From positions 15,400 to 79,399 of the forward strand of contig JANNZM010000153.1 of NCBI GenBank assembly GCA_031410595.1: a DNA stretch of 64,000 nt, given 5' to 3'. Every line of letters begins with the position of its first letter. Positions within the stretch are counted from its first letter, which is position 1. Below the pieces are notes generated by a model. That model saw only the letters and a program-made list of their open reading frames with translations. It had not been told where the DNA came from and ran no database searches. The translations under genes and the position numbers were made by a program. Below are positions 34,018 through 42,623 of the stretch, piece after piece. This DNA comes from JANMCE01 sp031410595. GTDB taxonomy: Bacteria; Actinomycetota; Acidimicrobiia; Acidimicrobiales; Ilumatobacteraceae.

Positions 34018-34824
34018 ATGAAGCGTTTCATCGCAGTGAGCTTTGCTGCTGTTGCCGCATTGTTCGCAGTCCCCGCCGCTGCTGGAGCCCAAACTGCTCC
34101 TGCTGCCACCATCATGTTGCTCCACGGCATCCCCGGTACCCCGGTGGACGTCCTGGTTGACGGCAAGGTCGTCATCCCGAACTTCGAACCCGGCAAGATG
34201 CAGGATCTTTCGTCCTTCGCCGGCAAAACGTTGAAGAACCTCGAAGTGCGCCTTGCCGGCAAGTCCGACGTCGCCATCGGACCGGTCGCGGCGTTCGATG
34301 TGCCCGCCTCCGGCAACTACACCGTTGTTGCGCACCTCGACGCGGCTGGCAAGCCAACGCTTACGCCGTTCAAGAATGACACCGCTGCACTCGAAGCCGG
34401 CAAGGGTCGCCTCACCGTGCGCCATACTGCGGCAGCTCCCGCTGTTGACATCGTGCTCGGCGCGGCTCGCCCGTTCACGAACCTGGCCAACGGCAAGGAA
34501 GGCTCCGCAGTTCTCGCCGCCGGTTCCATAGCAGGCGCAAAGGTCGCCCCCACCGGCAAGGATCCGATTGCCGACGTCCCCACGGTTGACCTCAAGGCTG
34601 GCACGAACCTCATCGTCTACGCCGTTGGTTCGCTTGAGGCCAAGACCTTCACGTTCTACACCCAGACCATCACCGGTCTTGGTGGCAGCCCGACCAAGGT
34701 CAATACCGGTAACAGCGCCCTGCCCACGTCGTCTTCCTCGGATGCCGTGCTTGCCGGTGTTGCTGCCCTCGCCATGTTCGGTCTGGCCGGTGGGCTTGTT
34801 GCTCGCCGCCGGGTACGTGGCTGA
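34018..34824 (+). CDS. Secreted DUF4397 protein with sortase-like C terminus
   Basis: A 268-residue protein from ATG 34018, preceded by GGAAGG. A signal peptide (about 1-23, ending AAAGAQ) leads to two DUF4397 beta-domains (MLLHGIPGTPVDVLVDG; RHTAAAPAVDIVLG). The C terminus has the three-part form of a wall-sorting signal: LPTSS near residue 235, a hydrophobic segment (AVLAGVAALAMFGLAGGLVA) and RRRVRG. The motif is LPTS rather than LPxTG. The next gene is a sortase, its probable partner. The function of DUF4397 is unknown. Confidence 0.85.
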   Translation: MKRFIAVSFAAVAALFAVPAAAGAQTAPAATIMLLHGIPGTPVDVLVDGKVVIPNFEPGKMQDLSSFAGKTLKNLEVRLAGKSDVAIGPVAAFDVPASGNYTVVAHLDAAGKPTLTPFKNDTAALEAGKGRLTVRHTAAAPAVDIVLGAARPFTNLANGKEGSAVLAAGSIAGAKVAPTGKDPIADVPTVDLKAGTNLIVYAVGSLEAKTFTFYTQTITGLGGSPTKVNTGNSALPTSSSSDAVLAGVAALAMFGLAGGLVARRRVRG

Positions 34825-35623
34825 TCAACGCCGCGCGTCTCGTGCGCTGAAGGGCGGCCCACTCGGGTCGCCCTTCAGCCGCTGGATGCTGGCGGCCACC
34901 TTCCTCCTGGTCGGCAGTGTCCTCGCCGTCTTCGCAGTGCGAACCGGCACCACCAAGTCAGTGTCTGTCCGCTCCGTTCCGCCGGCAACCATTTCCAGCC
35001 CGCCCGCCACGATCGCCCCCCTCGCAACGACAACTCCGTCTCCAGCGGTGGCCTCGTCCTCGGCAGCGCCACCTACAACGGTTGCAACAGCAACGACCAC
35101 GACGGTCGCTGAGAGCTCTCCCCTCGCCCAAGATCTGGGACCACAATTCTCCGTGACGGTGGAAGAACCCAAAGCCAAGGTCGAACCGGTCGGTCTCACT
35201 ATCGCCAAGATCGGCTTGAAGGTCAAAGGCGTTCGCTCGGTCGGCCTGGAACCAGACGGTCAGCTTGAGATTCCGAACGAGAAGGAAATCGGTTGGTACC
35301 GCTACGGCCAGGCGCCCGGCGAGATCGGATCCACCGTGCTGGCCGCCCACGTCTCGTGGAACGGTTCCCTCGGACCCTTCGCCGACCTGGCCACCGTCGA
35401 ACCTGGCGACCGCATCAACGTGCAACTGTCCGACGGCGGGAGCCGCACCTACGAAGCCGTCGAGCGAAATCAGTACAACAAGGGCGAGCTTCCCGCCGAC
35501 CGCATCTGGAGCCGCACCGGCAACGAAACGCTCGTACTCATCACCTGCGGCGGCGAGTTCAACCCAGCTATCAAGCGCTACTACGACAACATCGTGATCT
35601 ACGCCGTTCCCGTTGCGGCTTAG
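34817..35623 (+). CDS. Class F-type sortase
   Basis: About 268 residues from GTG 34817. A short cytoplasmic Arg-rich tail, a TM at about 24-41, a Thr/Pro/Ala-rich stalk to about 105, then the sortase beta-barrel. The catalytic triad is visible: His178 in AAHVSW, Cys244 in LVLITCGG and Arg254 in IKRYYDNIVIYA. It joins surface proteins to the wall, most likely the DUF4397 protein upstream. Start uncertain: GTG 34817 overlaps the DUF4397 stop by eight bases and gives a normal type II anchor, whereas ATG 34886 would place a strong hairpin (34846-34879) outside the coding region. Confidence 0.85.
   Translation: MADQRRASRALKGGPLGSPFSRWMLAATFLLVGSVLAVFAVRTGTTKSVSVRSVPPATISSPPATIAPLATTTPSPAVASSSAAPPTTVATATTTTVAESSPLAQDLGPQFSVTVEEPKAKVEPVGLTIAKIGLKVKGVRSVGLEPDGQLEIPNEKEIGWYRYGQAPGEIGSTVLAAHVSWNGSLGPFADLATVEPGDRINVQLSDGGSRTYEAVERNQYNKGELPADRIWSRTGNETLVLITCGGEFNPAIKRYYDNIVIYAVPVAA
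34846..34879 (+). terminator. Strong hairpin just after the DUF4397 gene
   Basis: An 11-bp perfect stem (GCTGAAGGGCG with its complement) and an inner CCC/GGG stem, 22 bases after the DUF4397 stop. There is no T run, so it is not a canonical intrinsic terminator; it could be an attenuator or processing element giving high DUF4397 and low sortase expression. It lies within the sortase frame if GTG 34817 is the start. Confidence 0.45.
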
Positions 35624-35901
35624 TTCGACATGCCCTCGCACGCGGGCCGTCTCATCCCCTCGCTGCAATGGTCGGTCAGCCCGTGCTTGGACTGCTCAGC
35701 CCCCGAATGCGCTACTCCGCTCGACCTCGATGCCGCCCGCACTCATGACCCGTGCAAGACCGGACAGGGCTAGTCATTCCACGCCCGTCCACTACCCACG
35801 ACAGCGACGCTGACGACGGGGATAAGGAGAAGCCCAACCACGTTGTCGAGCAGGCTATCCATGTCGTGAGCGAGCGGTGTCACGCCACCAGTATGAACCG
35901 T
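35624..35901. other. Intergenic region without recognisable features
   Basis: These 278 bases separate the convergent sortase and ABC-remnant genes. I found no convincing gene, terminator hairpin or RNA structure here. Confidence 0.5.
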
Positions 35902-36582
35902 CTAGACCGGTCGCTGTCGAACGACGGACGGGGCATTGCGGGTGAAGAGTGCTCCGGCGAGGCCTGCGACAATCACAAGGCCGGCGAGCATCGCTGCGAG
36001 CAGGCCGTATGGTGGACGCGACGGCGTTTCGTTGTTGGCTACAGAAGCGATGACCACACCAACAGGAGCGGCAGCAATGCTCGCGATGGCGGCAACGGCA
36101 CCCGTGGTGGCGGCGGCCTGGCTGCGGCGCATGCGGGGGCTGGCTCCGATAGACGCGAGCACCGCGCTCACCTTGGAAGACTCCGAGATGGTCAACGCTG
36201 CAATCAGCGCAATCAATCCGAGGGAGAAGAGCACGGCACACAGGGTGAGAACGTTTCGAACGGTGGCTTCCGTATCGTGATAGCCGGTCTCGAAAGAAAG
36301 TGTCGTGAGTCGGAACGGCTGCGCTGCCACAAGCGCGGCTTGACGTTGCTGAGCCGTGAGTGGCGATGAAGCCCGGGCGAGGAAAGCAAACGGCGTAGCA
36401 GTCTCGACCATGAGCCCATGGGCGACAGCCGTCTCCGGAGAGATCAGCACTGTGGGCATCGCTCTGTAGCGCGGTCGTGCCGTTCCGACATGCTCGAGTG
36501 AAACGTTGACCAACGCATCCACCACGGTGCGACCGTCACCATGTCGTTTGGTGACCCGGTCAAGGACGAGAACGGAACTCAC
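35902..36582 (-). pseudogene. Fusion remnant: ABC ATPase N terminus joined to an FtsX permease C terminus
   Basis: One open frame of 226 codons made of two unrelated pieces. The first about 33 residues (MSSVLVLDRVTKRHGDGRTVVDALVNVSLE) are the opening of a LolD/MacB-type ABC ATPase and stop before the Walker A. From about residue 38 the sequence is the C-terminal part of an FtsX permease: an ectodomain end, then about four hydrophobic segments (LTLCAVLFSLGLIALIAALTI, AAATTGAVAAIASIAAAPVGVV and others). Everything between (about 190 ATPase residues and most of the permease) is missing, as expected of an in-frame deletion across a two-gene operon. The product cannot bind ATP. It is coupled to padR by ATGA. 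Confidence 0.75.
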
Positions 36583-37109
36583 TTCGCCAGCTCCTGATCA
36601 CGATGACGCAGTCGGGCTTCGCACAGATCAAGCCAACGCAGTTCGGCTTCGGCTTTCAACACGAACACGTCGAGCAAGAGCGTCCAGGCCATGTCGGTGA
36701 CCGGGTCGGCCACCGCCTTTTGACGGGTGTACCCCTGCAGCTGTTCAAGCGTGGCCCGGCGCTGTGACTGGATGACGTTGGTCACGTCGATACCGTCGGC
36801 GGCGATGGCCAGCAGCACCTTGAGCGCCAATTCATCCCGAGCCGGTGCTTCCCCTCCGGTTGGCGAGGTGTACCAATCCGACAGCTGCGTCCGGCCAGAA
36901 TCGGTGATTCGGTACACGCGGCGATCGTCACTGGCGCCGGCAACCTCGGCGACCAGTCCGTCACGCTCAAGCCGGCTGAGCGTGGCGTAGACCTGGCCAA
37001 CATTGACCGTCCACACACCGCCGGTCCGCTCCTGAAAAGCCGCTTTGATGTCGTAGCCGTGGCGATCCTCACCATCGAGCAGCGCCAGCACTCCGTGTTT
37101 GAACAACAT
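36579..37109 (-). CDS. PadR-family transcriptional regulator
   Basis: 176 residues from ATG 37109, preceded by GAGGG; the frame is open to 37193 but the PadR domain starts at MLFKHGVLALLDGEDRHGYDIKAAF. The winged helix (about 1-85) shows the family pattern VWTVNVGQVYATLSRLERDGLVAE and RRVYRITDSGR; a C-terminal helical domain (Vir-type, about 95-170) serves dimerisation. PadR proteins commonly repress their own gene and an adjacent ABC exporter, which fits the ABC remnant coupled downstream and the palindrome at 37138-37157. Confidence 0.9.
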   Translation of the reverse strand: MLFKHGVLALLDGEDRHGYDIKAAFQERTGGVWTVNVGQVYATLSRLERDGLVAEVAGASDDRRVYRITDSGRTQLSDWYTSPTGGEAPARDELALKVLLAIAADGIDVTNVIQSQRRATLEQLQGYTRQKAVADPVTDMAWTLLLDVFVLKAEAELRWLDLCEARLRHRDQELAK

Positions 37110-37137
37110 CGCCAGATCCCTCTTTCCCGGGCCTAAT

Positions 37138-37157
37138 ACACTGTATGCATACAGTGT
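37138..37157. promoter_or_regulatory. Perfect 20-bp palindrome, probable PadR operator
   Basis: ACACTGTATG followed directly by its reverse complement CATACAGTGT, 28 bases upstream of the padR start codon. Size, symmetry and the TGTATGCATACA core match PadR-family operators, so autorepression is likely. Confidence 0.7.
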
Positions 37158-37182
37158 TACATACCTATCAAGAGGGGCGTGG

Positions 37183-37222
37183 AAAAACGACACCTGCGGG
37201 CCGAGTCGGCCCGCAGGTGTCG
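37183..37222 (-). terminator. Rho-independent terminator of the VWA lipoprotein gene
   Basis: Perfect 15-bp stem (37188-37202 with 37208-37222) and a five-base loop, followed on the minus strand by TTTTT (37183-37187). It lies 21 bases past the stop of the gene at 37244-38656. Confidence 0.9.
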
Positions 37223-37243
37223 ATCGATAATGGGATCCCTGAC

Positions 37244-38656
37244 CTACTTGCCCTGGCGGGCGGAGAGTTCTTCGGTGACGAGGCGGACGATCAGATCGTT
37301 CAGGGACAACTCCTGATAGTCGGACTTCTGCACGTCGGTGTTGGCCCCGACCGCAGCACCTGTTGCGCCGTAGCTGAGGAACACAAAGCGGGCTCCGGTG
37401 AACTCGGCCAGCTGCCGGAAGACGAACTCGGCTGCGTCATCCGTATTGGACGAAGCGACCGGGAAGATCTTGATGCCTCGGGCCGCTGCCTTACGCATGC
37501 TTGTCGTGTACGGCTGCTGTACCTGACGGTCGATGTGCGGGCCAGCGTCGGCGACCAGGAAGATCAATTGGATCGAATCGCTTCGCCACGTCGGTTCCGA
37601 GAGCGCCGAAGCCAAGGCTTCATCTACCGCCTCAGGCGTGTCTCCCCCACCATCGGCCTTCACATCGTTCAGGCTCTGCGAGAACGCGTTTATGTTGGAA
37701 GTGAAGTCGGTGGTTTGCGTGAGATAGACGTCGCCGATGTCGCGGTACTTGGTCATGCCGAGGCGAAGATCGGGGCTGGAGGGAAGCGAGGTTAAGCGAT
37801 CGGCCACGGTACGGATCGTGCCCTTGAGTTGATCGATCTCGTCACCCATCGAGCCCGTGGTATCCAGCAGGAACAGCACGTCCACCTTGGTGCGCTGCTG
37901 CGACTGCTCATTTCTCGCTATGAGCATCCGTTGGGTTTGCCCGGGTTGCAGAACGAGGCTGGTATTGTCGAAGACTGCGCTGTACGACTCGTGCTGATTG
38001 ACCTGATATGCGTTTGGATGGAAGCGGATTGTGCCGTCGGAAGTCGTTGTAAGTGAAACGACTTCACTCTGTCCCTGCCGGATCGACACCTTGCGCCCGG
38101 CGAACGGCACGCCATCCTGGCCTACCACCTTGACGACAGTGCGATCGCTTCGATCGAGCTCGCGGAACGGGATGCCGAGGTTACGTTCCTTCTCTCGATA
38201 GGTGAGGTAGTCACCGAAGTGTTCGTTGTCGTCAACGTTGCCGGCCCGCAACGGGTTCTGCTGTGGTTGCGGGTTGCTTACCCGTGCTGCGACAGTTGTG
38301 GCGGCTGAGCCCGAAGCGTCGGCGCTGGCACCCGCCGATGCAGCCGCAGCCGTCGTGGCCACACCTGCTGAGGCAGGCGCGGCGGTGGTCGCCGCTGCGG
38401 CTGCTGTTGCCGAACCTGCTGAGGCAGGCGCGGCGGTGGTGGCAGCAGCTGCCGCAATCGTGGCCGCCGGCGCAGCAGTGTTCGCGGCGGCAGCTGCCGC
38501 AGTGGTAGCGGGGCGAAGGGCAGAGGCATTTCCGGTCGTCAGCGGCGAACTGGTCGCGTTTTTCTTGTCTGCGCCACATCCGGTCAGGACGAGCGCCACA
38601 GCAATGGCGATCCCCCCGGCGCTGCGTCGATGGGCTCTGCGGTTCGTCATGGTCAC
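37244..38656 (-). CDS. Lipoprotein with von Willebrand factor A domain
   Basis: A 470-residue surface lipoprotein: Arg-rich start, hydrophobic segment and lipobox LTGC with Cys27. Residues about 35-125 are an Ala/Thr/Ser low-complexity spacer with imperfect repeats of TTAAPASAG. A beta-rich domain (about 140-250) precedes the VWA domain (about 257-450), whose metal site is DTTGS at 265-269 in place of the usual DxSxS. It could bind proteins or matrix outside the membrane; the ligand is unknown. GTG 38656 has GGAG at five bases, ATG 38650 is an alternative. A strong terminator follows. Confidence 0.87.
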   Translation of the reverse strand: MTMTNRRAHRRSAGGIAIAVALVLTGCGADKKNATSSPLTTGNASALRPATTAAAAAANTAAPAATIAAAAATTAAPASAGSATAAAAATTAAPASAGVATTAAAASAGASADASGSAATTVAARVSNPQPQQNPLRAGNVDDNEHFGDYLTYREKERNLGIPFRELDRSDRTVVKVVGQDGVPFAGRKVSIRQGQSEVVSLTTTSDGTIRFHPNAYQVNQHESYSAVFDNTSLVLQPGQTQRMLIARNEQSQQRTKVDVLFLLDTTGSMGDEIDQLKGTIRTVADRLTSLPSSPDLRLGMTKYRDIGDVYLTQTTDFTSNINAFSQSLNDVKADGGGDTPEAVDEALASALSEPTWRSDSIQLIFLVADAGPHIDRQVQQPYTTSMRKAAARGIKIFPVASSNTDDAAEFVFRQLAEFTGARFVFLSYGATGAAVGANTDVQKSDYQELSLNDLIVRLVTEELSARQGK

Positions 38657-38861
38657 GGCTGCTCCTTGCTGGTTGGTGTGCAGCTATGACGTCAACGCTC
38701 AACCGTCCAGTTCCCGAGATGTCGCCGAAATTTCACGAAAAACGCGCAATCCAGATTTGGCTTGGAGCGGGCCCCCGGGCAACGTGCCGAGGGGCGTTGG
38801 GCTGTCATGATGGTCGCCAACATGTTGGCGCGTCGTGGACGCGAGTTTCGGGGGCTGAGTC

Positions 38862-40601
38862 ATGACGGATCACTATCAAGCCGCACGGGCGGAACTGCTT
38901 GCGACCGGATCACCGTTCGCCGTCACGGAGGCGATGGTTGGCGGCGTCTCGATGAAAACGTTCGCGTCGGCCCCCGCCAACATGCGCGTGGTGTGGGAAA
39001 ATAGCGCAGCGGCGTTCGGTGATCGGATCTATGTCGTTTACGAAGACGAGCACTACACCTATGCCGAGATCGCGGGCGATGTCCGCGCTCTGGCTCATTT
39101 TCTGCATGACCAAGGAGTGGGCTCGGGTGATCGAGTCGCCATCGCCATGCGCAACTATCCCGAGTGGGTCACGGCCTACTGGGCGATCGTTTCGGTGGGC
39201 GCGGCGGCCGTCGGGATGAACGCGTGGTGGACCTCGACGGAGATGGAGTACGGCCTCACCGACTCCACCCCCAAGATGCTCATCGCCGATCACGAGCGCG
39301 TCGAACGGGTGCTGCCTATCCTCGACGCCATCCGAGCCAAGCACCCGTTGCAACTGCTGGCCGTTCGGTCGCCGGGAGACCTGCCGAGCCAGGCCGATCG
39401 GTGGGAAGACATCGTGCGGCGGGATACCGCACCGGTCGAGCTTCCGGCCGCTGCGATCGACACCGACGACGATGCGTGCATCTTCTACACCTCGGGCACA
39501 ACCGGATTTCCGAAGGGCGCCCAACTCACGCATCGCGGATCCGTGGCCAACATCTTCAACATCGGATTCATGCAGCTGGCGGCTGCCATGGCCGACGCGA
39601 AAGCCATGGCCGCCGGAGATCTTCCCGCTCCCCCGACGCCACCGGAACCTCCGCCCGCCCGCACCATCCTGCTGGCAACCACGCCACTGTTCCACGTTAC
39701 GGCTCACAACTGTGGCGTTCAGCCGACAACCATGGCCGGTGGGTGCGTGGTGCTCATGCGTAAGTGGGATGCCGGCCGCGCCCTCGAACTGATCGAGCGG
39801 GAACGGATCACCAACATGTCAGGTGTGCCGATCATGAGCCGCGAGCTTTTGATGCACCCCGACTTCGCCACACGCGATACCTCGTCGTTGCGCACCCTCA
39901 CCGGCGGTGGCGCCCCGGTTCCGCCCGACATGGTCGGTAAGATTGACAAGGCCCTGAAGAACGGAGCTCCCACCACTGGGTACGGGCTCACCGAAACGTG
40001 CGGGATCATCACCGTTAATATGGCGAGCAGCTATTTCATCAAACCCAGCTCGTGCGGCCCCATCGTGCCGACACTCGACGCCAAGCTGATCGACGCAGAC
40101 GGTAAGGATCTGCCTGCCGGGGACGATGTCGTTGGTGAGCTATGCGTGAAAGGCGCGGTCGTCGTAAAGGGTTATTTGAACAAGCCAGAGGCAACGGCCG
40201 ATGCCATCCGCGACGGGTGGTTCGCTACCGGTGACATCGCACGCATCGACAACGAGGGCTTCGTGTTCATTGTCGACCGAGCCAAGGATATGGTGCTGCG
40301 TGGAGGCGAAAATGTGTACTGCTCCGAGGTGGAAGCAGCCATCTACCGGCACGATGCGGTCGCCGAGGCGGCCGTGTTCGGAATTCCCGACGAGCGCCTC
40401 GGTGAGGACGTTGCCGCTGCGGTGGTGCTCCGCCCAGGTGCCGCCTTGACGACGAACGAGTTGCAGATCTTCCTGGCCGAGACGATTGCAAGACACAAGA
40501 TTCCGAGCACGGTGATCTTCCTCGACGAATCGCTCCCCCGGAACGCCAGCGGCAAGTTCCTGAAGCGCGATCTGCGGGCTCAGTTCCTTGCCAGTCGGTG
40601 A
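38862..40601 (+). CDS. Acyl-CoA synthetase (AMP-binding, FadD-like)
   Basis: A 579-residue adenylating enzyme that activates a carboxylic acid to its CoA thioester. Motifs: CIFYTSGTTGFPKGAQLTH (phosphate loop, with an unusual Ala after Gly), GYGLTETCG, GWFATGDIARID (ATP-ribose Asp), and the C-terminal NASGKFLKRDL with the catalytic lysine. The middle contains a Pro-rich insertion (APPTPPEPPPARTI) between two core strands. The substrate is unknown, perhaps a fatty or aromatic acid. It stands 65 bases before deoC on the same strand and is divergent from the VWA gene. Confidence 0.9.
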   Translation: MTDHYQAARAELLATGSPFAVTEAMVGGVSMKTFASAPANMRVVWENSAAAFGDRIYVVYEDEHYTYAEIAGDVRALAHFLHDQGVGSGDRVAIAMRNYPEWVTAYWAIVSVGAAAVGMNAWWTSTEMEYGLTDSTPKMLIADHERVERVLPILDAIRAKHPLQLLAVRSPGDLPSQADRWEDIVRRDTAPVELPAAAIDTDDDACIFYTSGTTGFPKGAQLTHRGSVANIFNIGFMQLAAAMADAKAMAAGDLPAPPTPPEPPPARTILLATTPLFHVTAHNCGVQPTTMAGGCVVLMRKWDAGRALELIERERITNMSGVPIMSRELLMHPDFATRDTSSLRTLTGGGAPVPPDMVGKIDKALKNGAPTTGYGLTETCGIITVNMASSYFIKPSSCGPIVPTLDAKLIDADGKDLPAGDDVVGELCVKGAVVVKGYLNKPEATADAIRDGWFATGDIARIDNEGFVFIVDRAKDMVLRGGENVYCSEVEAAIYRHDAVAEAAVFGIPDERLGEDVAAAVVLRPGAALTTNELQIFLAETIARHKIPSTVIFLDESLPRNASGKFLKRDLRAQFLASR

Positions 40602-40666
40602 CCTCAGGACAAAGTCCTCTTGACCGACGCCGGCGCGCTCGCCAGCATCAGAGCAAAGGAGTTGCC

Positions 40667-41338
40667 ATGTCCAGCACCATGACCCGCACCGCAGTAGCGA
40701 AACTGATCGATCACACGTTGCTCCGGCCTGATGCGACACCCGAAGAGGTAGCGCAACTGTGCAGCGAGGCCGGTGAATTCGGCGCGATCGCAGTGTGCGT
40801 TTCGCCGAACATGCTGCCGTTGACCGGCACCGTTCCGAACGGCGTGCTGGTAGCGACCGTCATTGGTTTCCCGTCGGGTGCTCATCGGGCCGAGGTGAAA
40901 GCCGATGAAGGTGCCCGAGCAGCCGCTGCGGGGGCGGACGAAGTCGATATGGTCATCAACCTGGGCTGGGCGAAGTCGGGCGCGTGGCGTGCGGTGGAAG
41001 CAGAGATCGCGTTGGTTCGTGCTGCCGCGCCGCGCTCGACCCTGAAGGTCATTATCGAATCGGGTGTTCTGACCGATGACGAGATCGTTGCCGCGTGTGG
41101 CGCCGCCGAAGGCGCCGGCGCCGACTTCGTGAAGACCTCAACCGGCTTTCATCCTTCGGGTGGAGCCACCGAGCACGCCGTTCGGCTGATGAAACGAACC
41201 GTCGGTGACCGGCTCGGCATAAAAGCCTCGGGCGGCATTCGTACCGCCGAGCACGCCCGGCTGTTCATCGAAGCCGGTGCCACCCGCCTCGGCACCTCGG
41301 CCACTGCCACAATCCTTGACGGCTTTCCGTCGGGATGA
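40667..41338 (+). CDS. deoC: Deoxyribose-phosphate aldolase
   Basis: 223 residues from ATG 40667, preceded by AAAGGAG. A class I TIM-barrel aldolase that splits 2-deoxyribose 5-phosphate to acetaldehyde and glyceraldehyde 3-phosphate. Catalytic residues are visible: Schiff-base Lys156 in DFVKTSTGFH, Lys186 in IKASGGIR and Asp94 in ADEVDMVIN. It serves nucleoside catabolism. It ends at a bidirectional terminator facing the sugar ABC operon. Confidence 0.96.
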   Translation: MSSTMTRTAVAKLIDHTLLRPDATPEEVAQLCSEAGEFGAIAVCVSPNMLPLTGTVPNGVLVATVIGFPSGAHRAEVKADEGARAAAAGADEVDMVINLGWAKSGAWRAVEAEIALVRAAAPRSTLKVIIESGVLTDDEIVAACGAAEGAGADFVKTSTGFHPSGGATEHAVRLMKRTVGDRLGIKASGGIRTAEHARLFIEAGATRLGTSATATILDGFPSG

Positions 41339-41357
41339 TCACGTCACCCAAAATTGT

Positions 41358-41389
41358 TTGAGGGCGGGCACCGCCGTGCCCGCCCTCAA
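41358..41389. terminator. Bidirectional terminator between deoC and the sugar-binding protein gene
   Basis: Perfect 14-bp stem (TTGAGGGCGGGCAC and complement) with a four-base loop, flanked by TTT on the plus side and by AATTTT on the minus side. It can end both convergent transcripts. Confidence 0.85.
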
Positions 41390-41411
41390 TTTCCGGATCA
41401 GTCTGGAGCGA

Positions 41412-42623
41412 CTATTTGCCCCACTGCTTCTTGTAGTTGTCACGGTACGGCGACTTCGGATCGAAGACGTCGCCTGCGCCGATGTTGGCCTTGGTGACCA
41501 GCCCGGGAGGGGCAACGTAGCCGGAGTCCGGCTTGCCGGATAGCGCACGGTTCAGTTCATCGACGAGCTGCCAACCCTGCAGGTACAGCGGCTCGGCCAC
41601 CGTAGCGGCTTGGTACTGGCCGTCACGGATGCGCTTGAACTCGGCCTTGTCGCCGTCACCGGCCGCGACCTGCTTCGGGAATCCGTCACCCTTCTTGCCG
41701 GCATCCTTCAGGGCGGGTGCGCCACCGCCGGCATAGTTGCCGTTCACCCCGATCATGTACTGCAGCTTGTCGCCGTACTTTGTGAGGTAAGAGGCCACGA
41801 GGGCGGGCATCTTGGCTTCGGCTTCGCCAATGGGTGAATTCTCGTACGGGTCAACCAGCACCGAACAGGTCTTGCACTGTTTGATGATGTCGCTGATGGT
41901 GGTTGCCTTCTTCACCGCAATCTCGTACTGCGTGTCGGTGAGCACGACCACGCCAGCCTTGCCATCAGAGTCGGCGATCGCGTAGTAGGCCGCTATCTTC
42001 GACACTTCGAGCGGGTCGGTGGTGACGTTGGTGAACAGACCAGCCTCGGGGATCGGGCCGGGCTTGCCTGCGGCGTGCCAACCAACCACCGGGATCTTCT
42101 GGGCCGTGGCAGTCTTGAGCGCATCCTTCTGCTCGACGGCGTCGAAGCCGCCGAGGATGATGCCAGCGGGCTTCTCGGCGATGGCAGCGTTCAGCGCTTC
42201 GGTGCGACCTTGCGCAGTGGCCTTGCCGTCGTACACCTTGACCTCCCAACCAATGACCTTGGCGGCTTCCTTCACACCGTCGCCGACACCGGTGATGCCA
42301 CCGTTGGTGGCGTCGGCCTCGATGAACGCAATGGTGCCGGGACCGGCGGCCTTCACACCGTCCTTGGGTCCGTCGAAGCCACCAGCTCCACTGAGCTGCG
42401 CAGTGACGAACGCCTTGGCCTTGGCCACGATGTCGTCGCCTCCGGCCGCCGGCGCTGCAGTGGTAGCTGCGGGCTTTGCGGTGGTGGCAGCGGTCGTGGC
42501 GGCTGCTGGTGCGGTTGTGGTCTTGGTGCTACTGGAACAACTGGCCAGGAGGCCGGAGCCGGTGGTGGCCAACAGCGCCAGGGCAATCCTGCCCCGGCGA
42601 CGCTGTGCATCTGAATACGTCAT
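41412..42623 (-). CDS. Sugar ABC transporter substrate-binding lipoprotein
   Basis: A 403-residue lipoprotein (lipobox LLASC, Cys29) with an Ala/Thr linker to about residue 65 and a type I periplasmic-binding (ribose/xylose-like, Peripla_BP_4) fold: TIAFIEADATNGGITGVGDGVKEAAKVIGWEVKVYDG, LNAAIAEKPAGIILGGFD, and VVLTDTQYEIAV. It delivers ligand to the permease encoded just upstream in the operon (ATGA overlap). Given the sugar-acid enzymes in the same operon the ligand is probably an aldose or aldonate (inference). Confidence 0.88.
   Translation of the reverse strand: MTYSDAQRRRGRIALALLATTGSGLLASCSSSTKTTTAPAAATTAATTAKPAATTAAPAAGGDDIVAKAKAFVTAQLSGAGGFDGPKDGVKAAGPGTIAFIEADATNGGITGVGDGVKEAAKVIGWEVKVYDGKATAQGRTEALNAAIAEKPAGIILGGFDAVEQKDALKTATAQKIPVVGWHAAGKPGPIPEAGLFTNVTTDPLEVSKIAAYYAIADSDGKAGVVVLTDTQYEIAVKKATTISDIIKQCKTCSVLVDPYENSPIGEAEAKMPALVASYLTKYGDKLQYMIGVNGNYAGGGAPALKDAGKKGDGFPKQVAAGDGDKAEFKRIRDGQYQAATVAEPLYLQGWQLVDELNRALSGKPDSGYVAPPGLVTKANIGAGDVFDPKSPYRDNYKKQWGK

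Noticed and set aside
37145..37795. Plus-strand open frame of 216 codons over the VWA gene 3' end
   Set aside because: It would begin within the PadR palindrome and run through the terminator hairpin, and the VWA frame carries the real domain.
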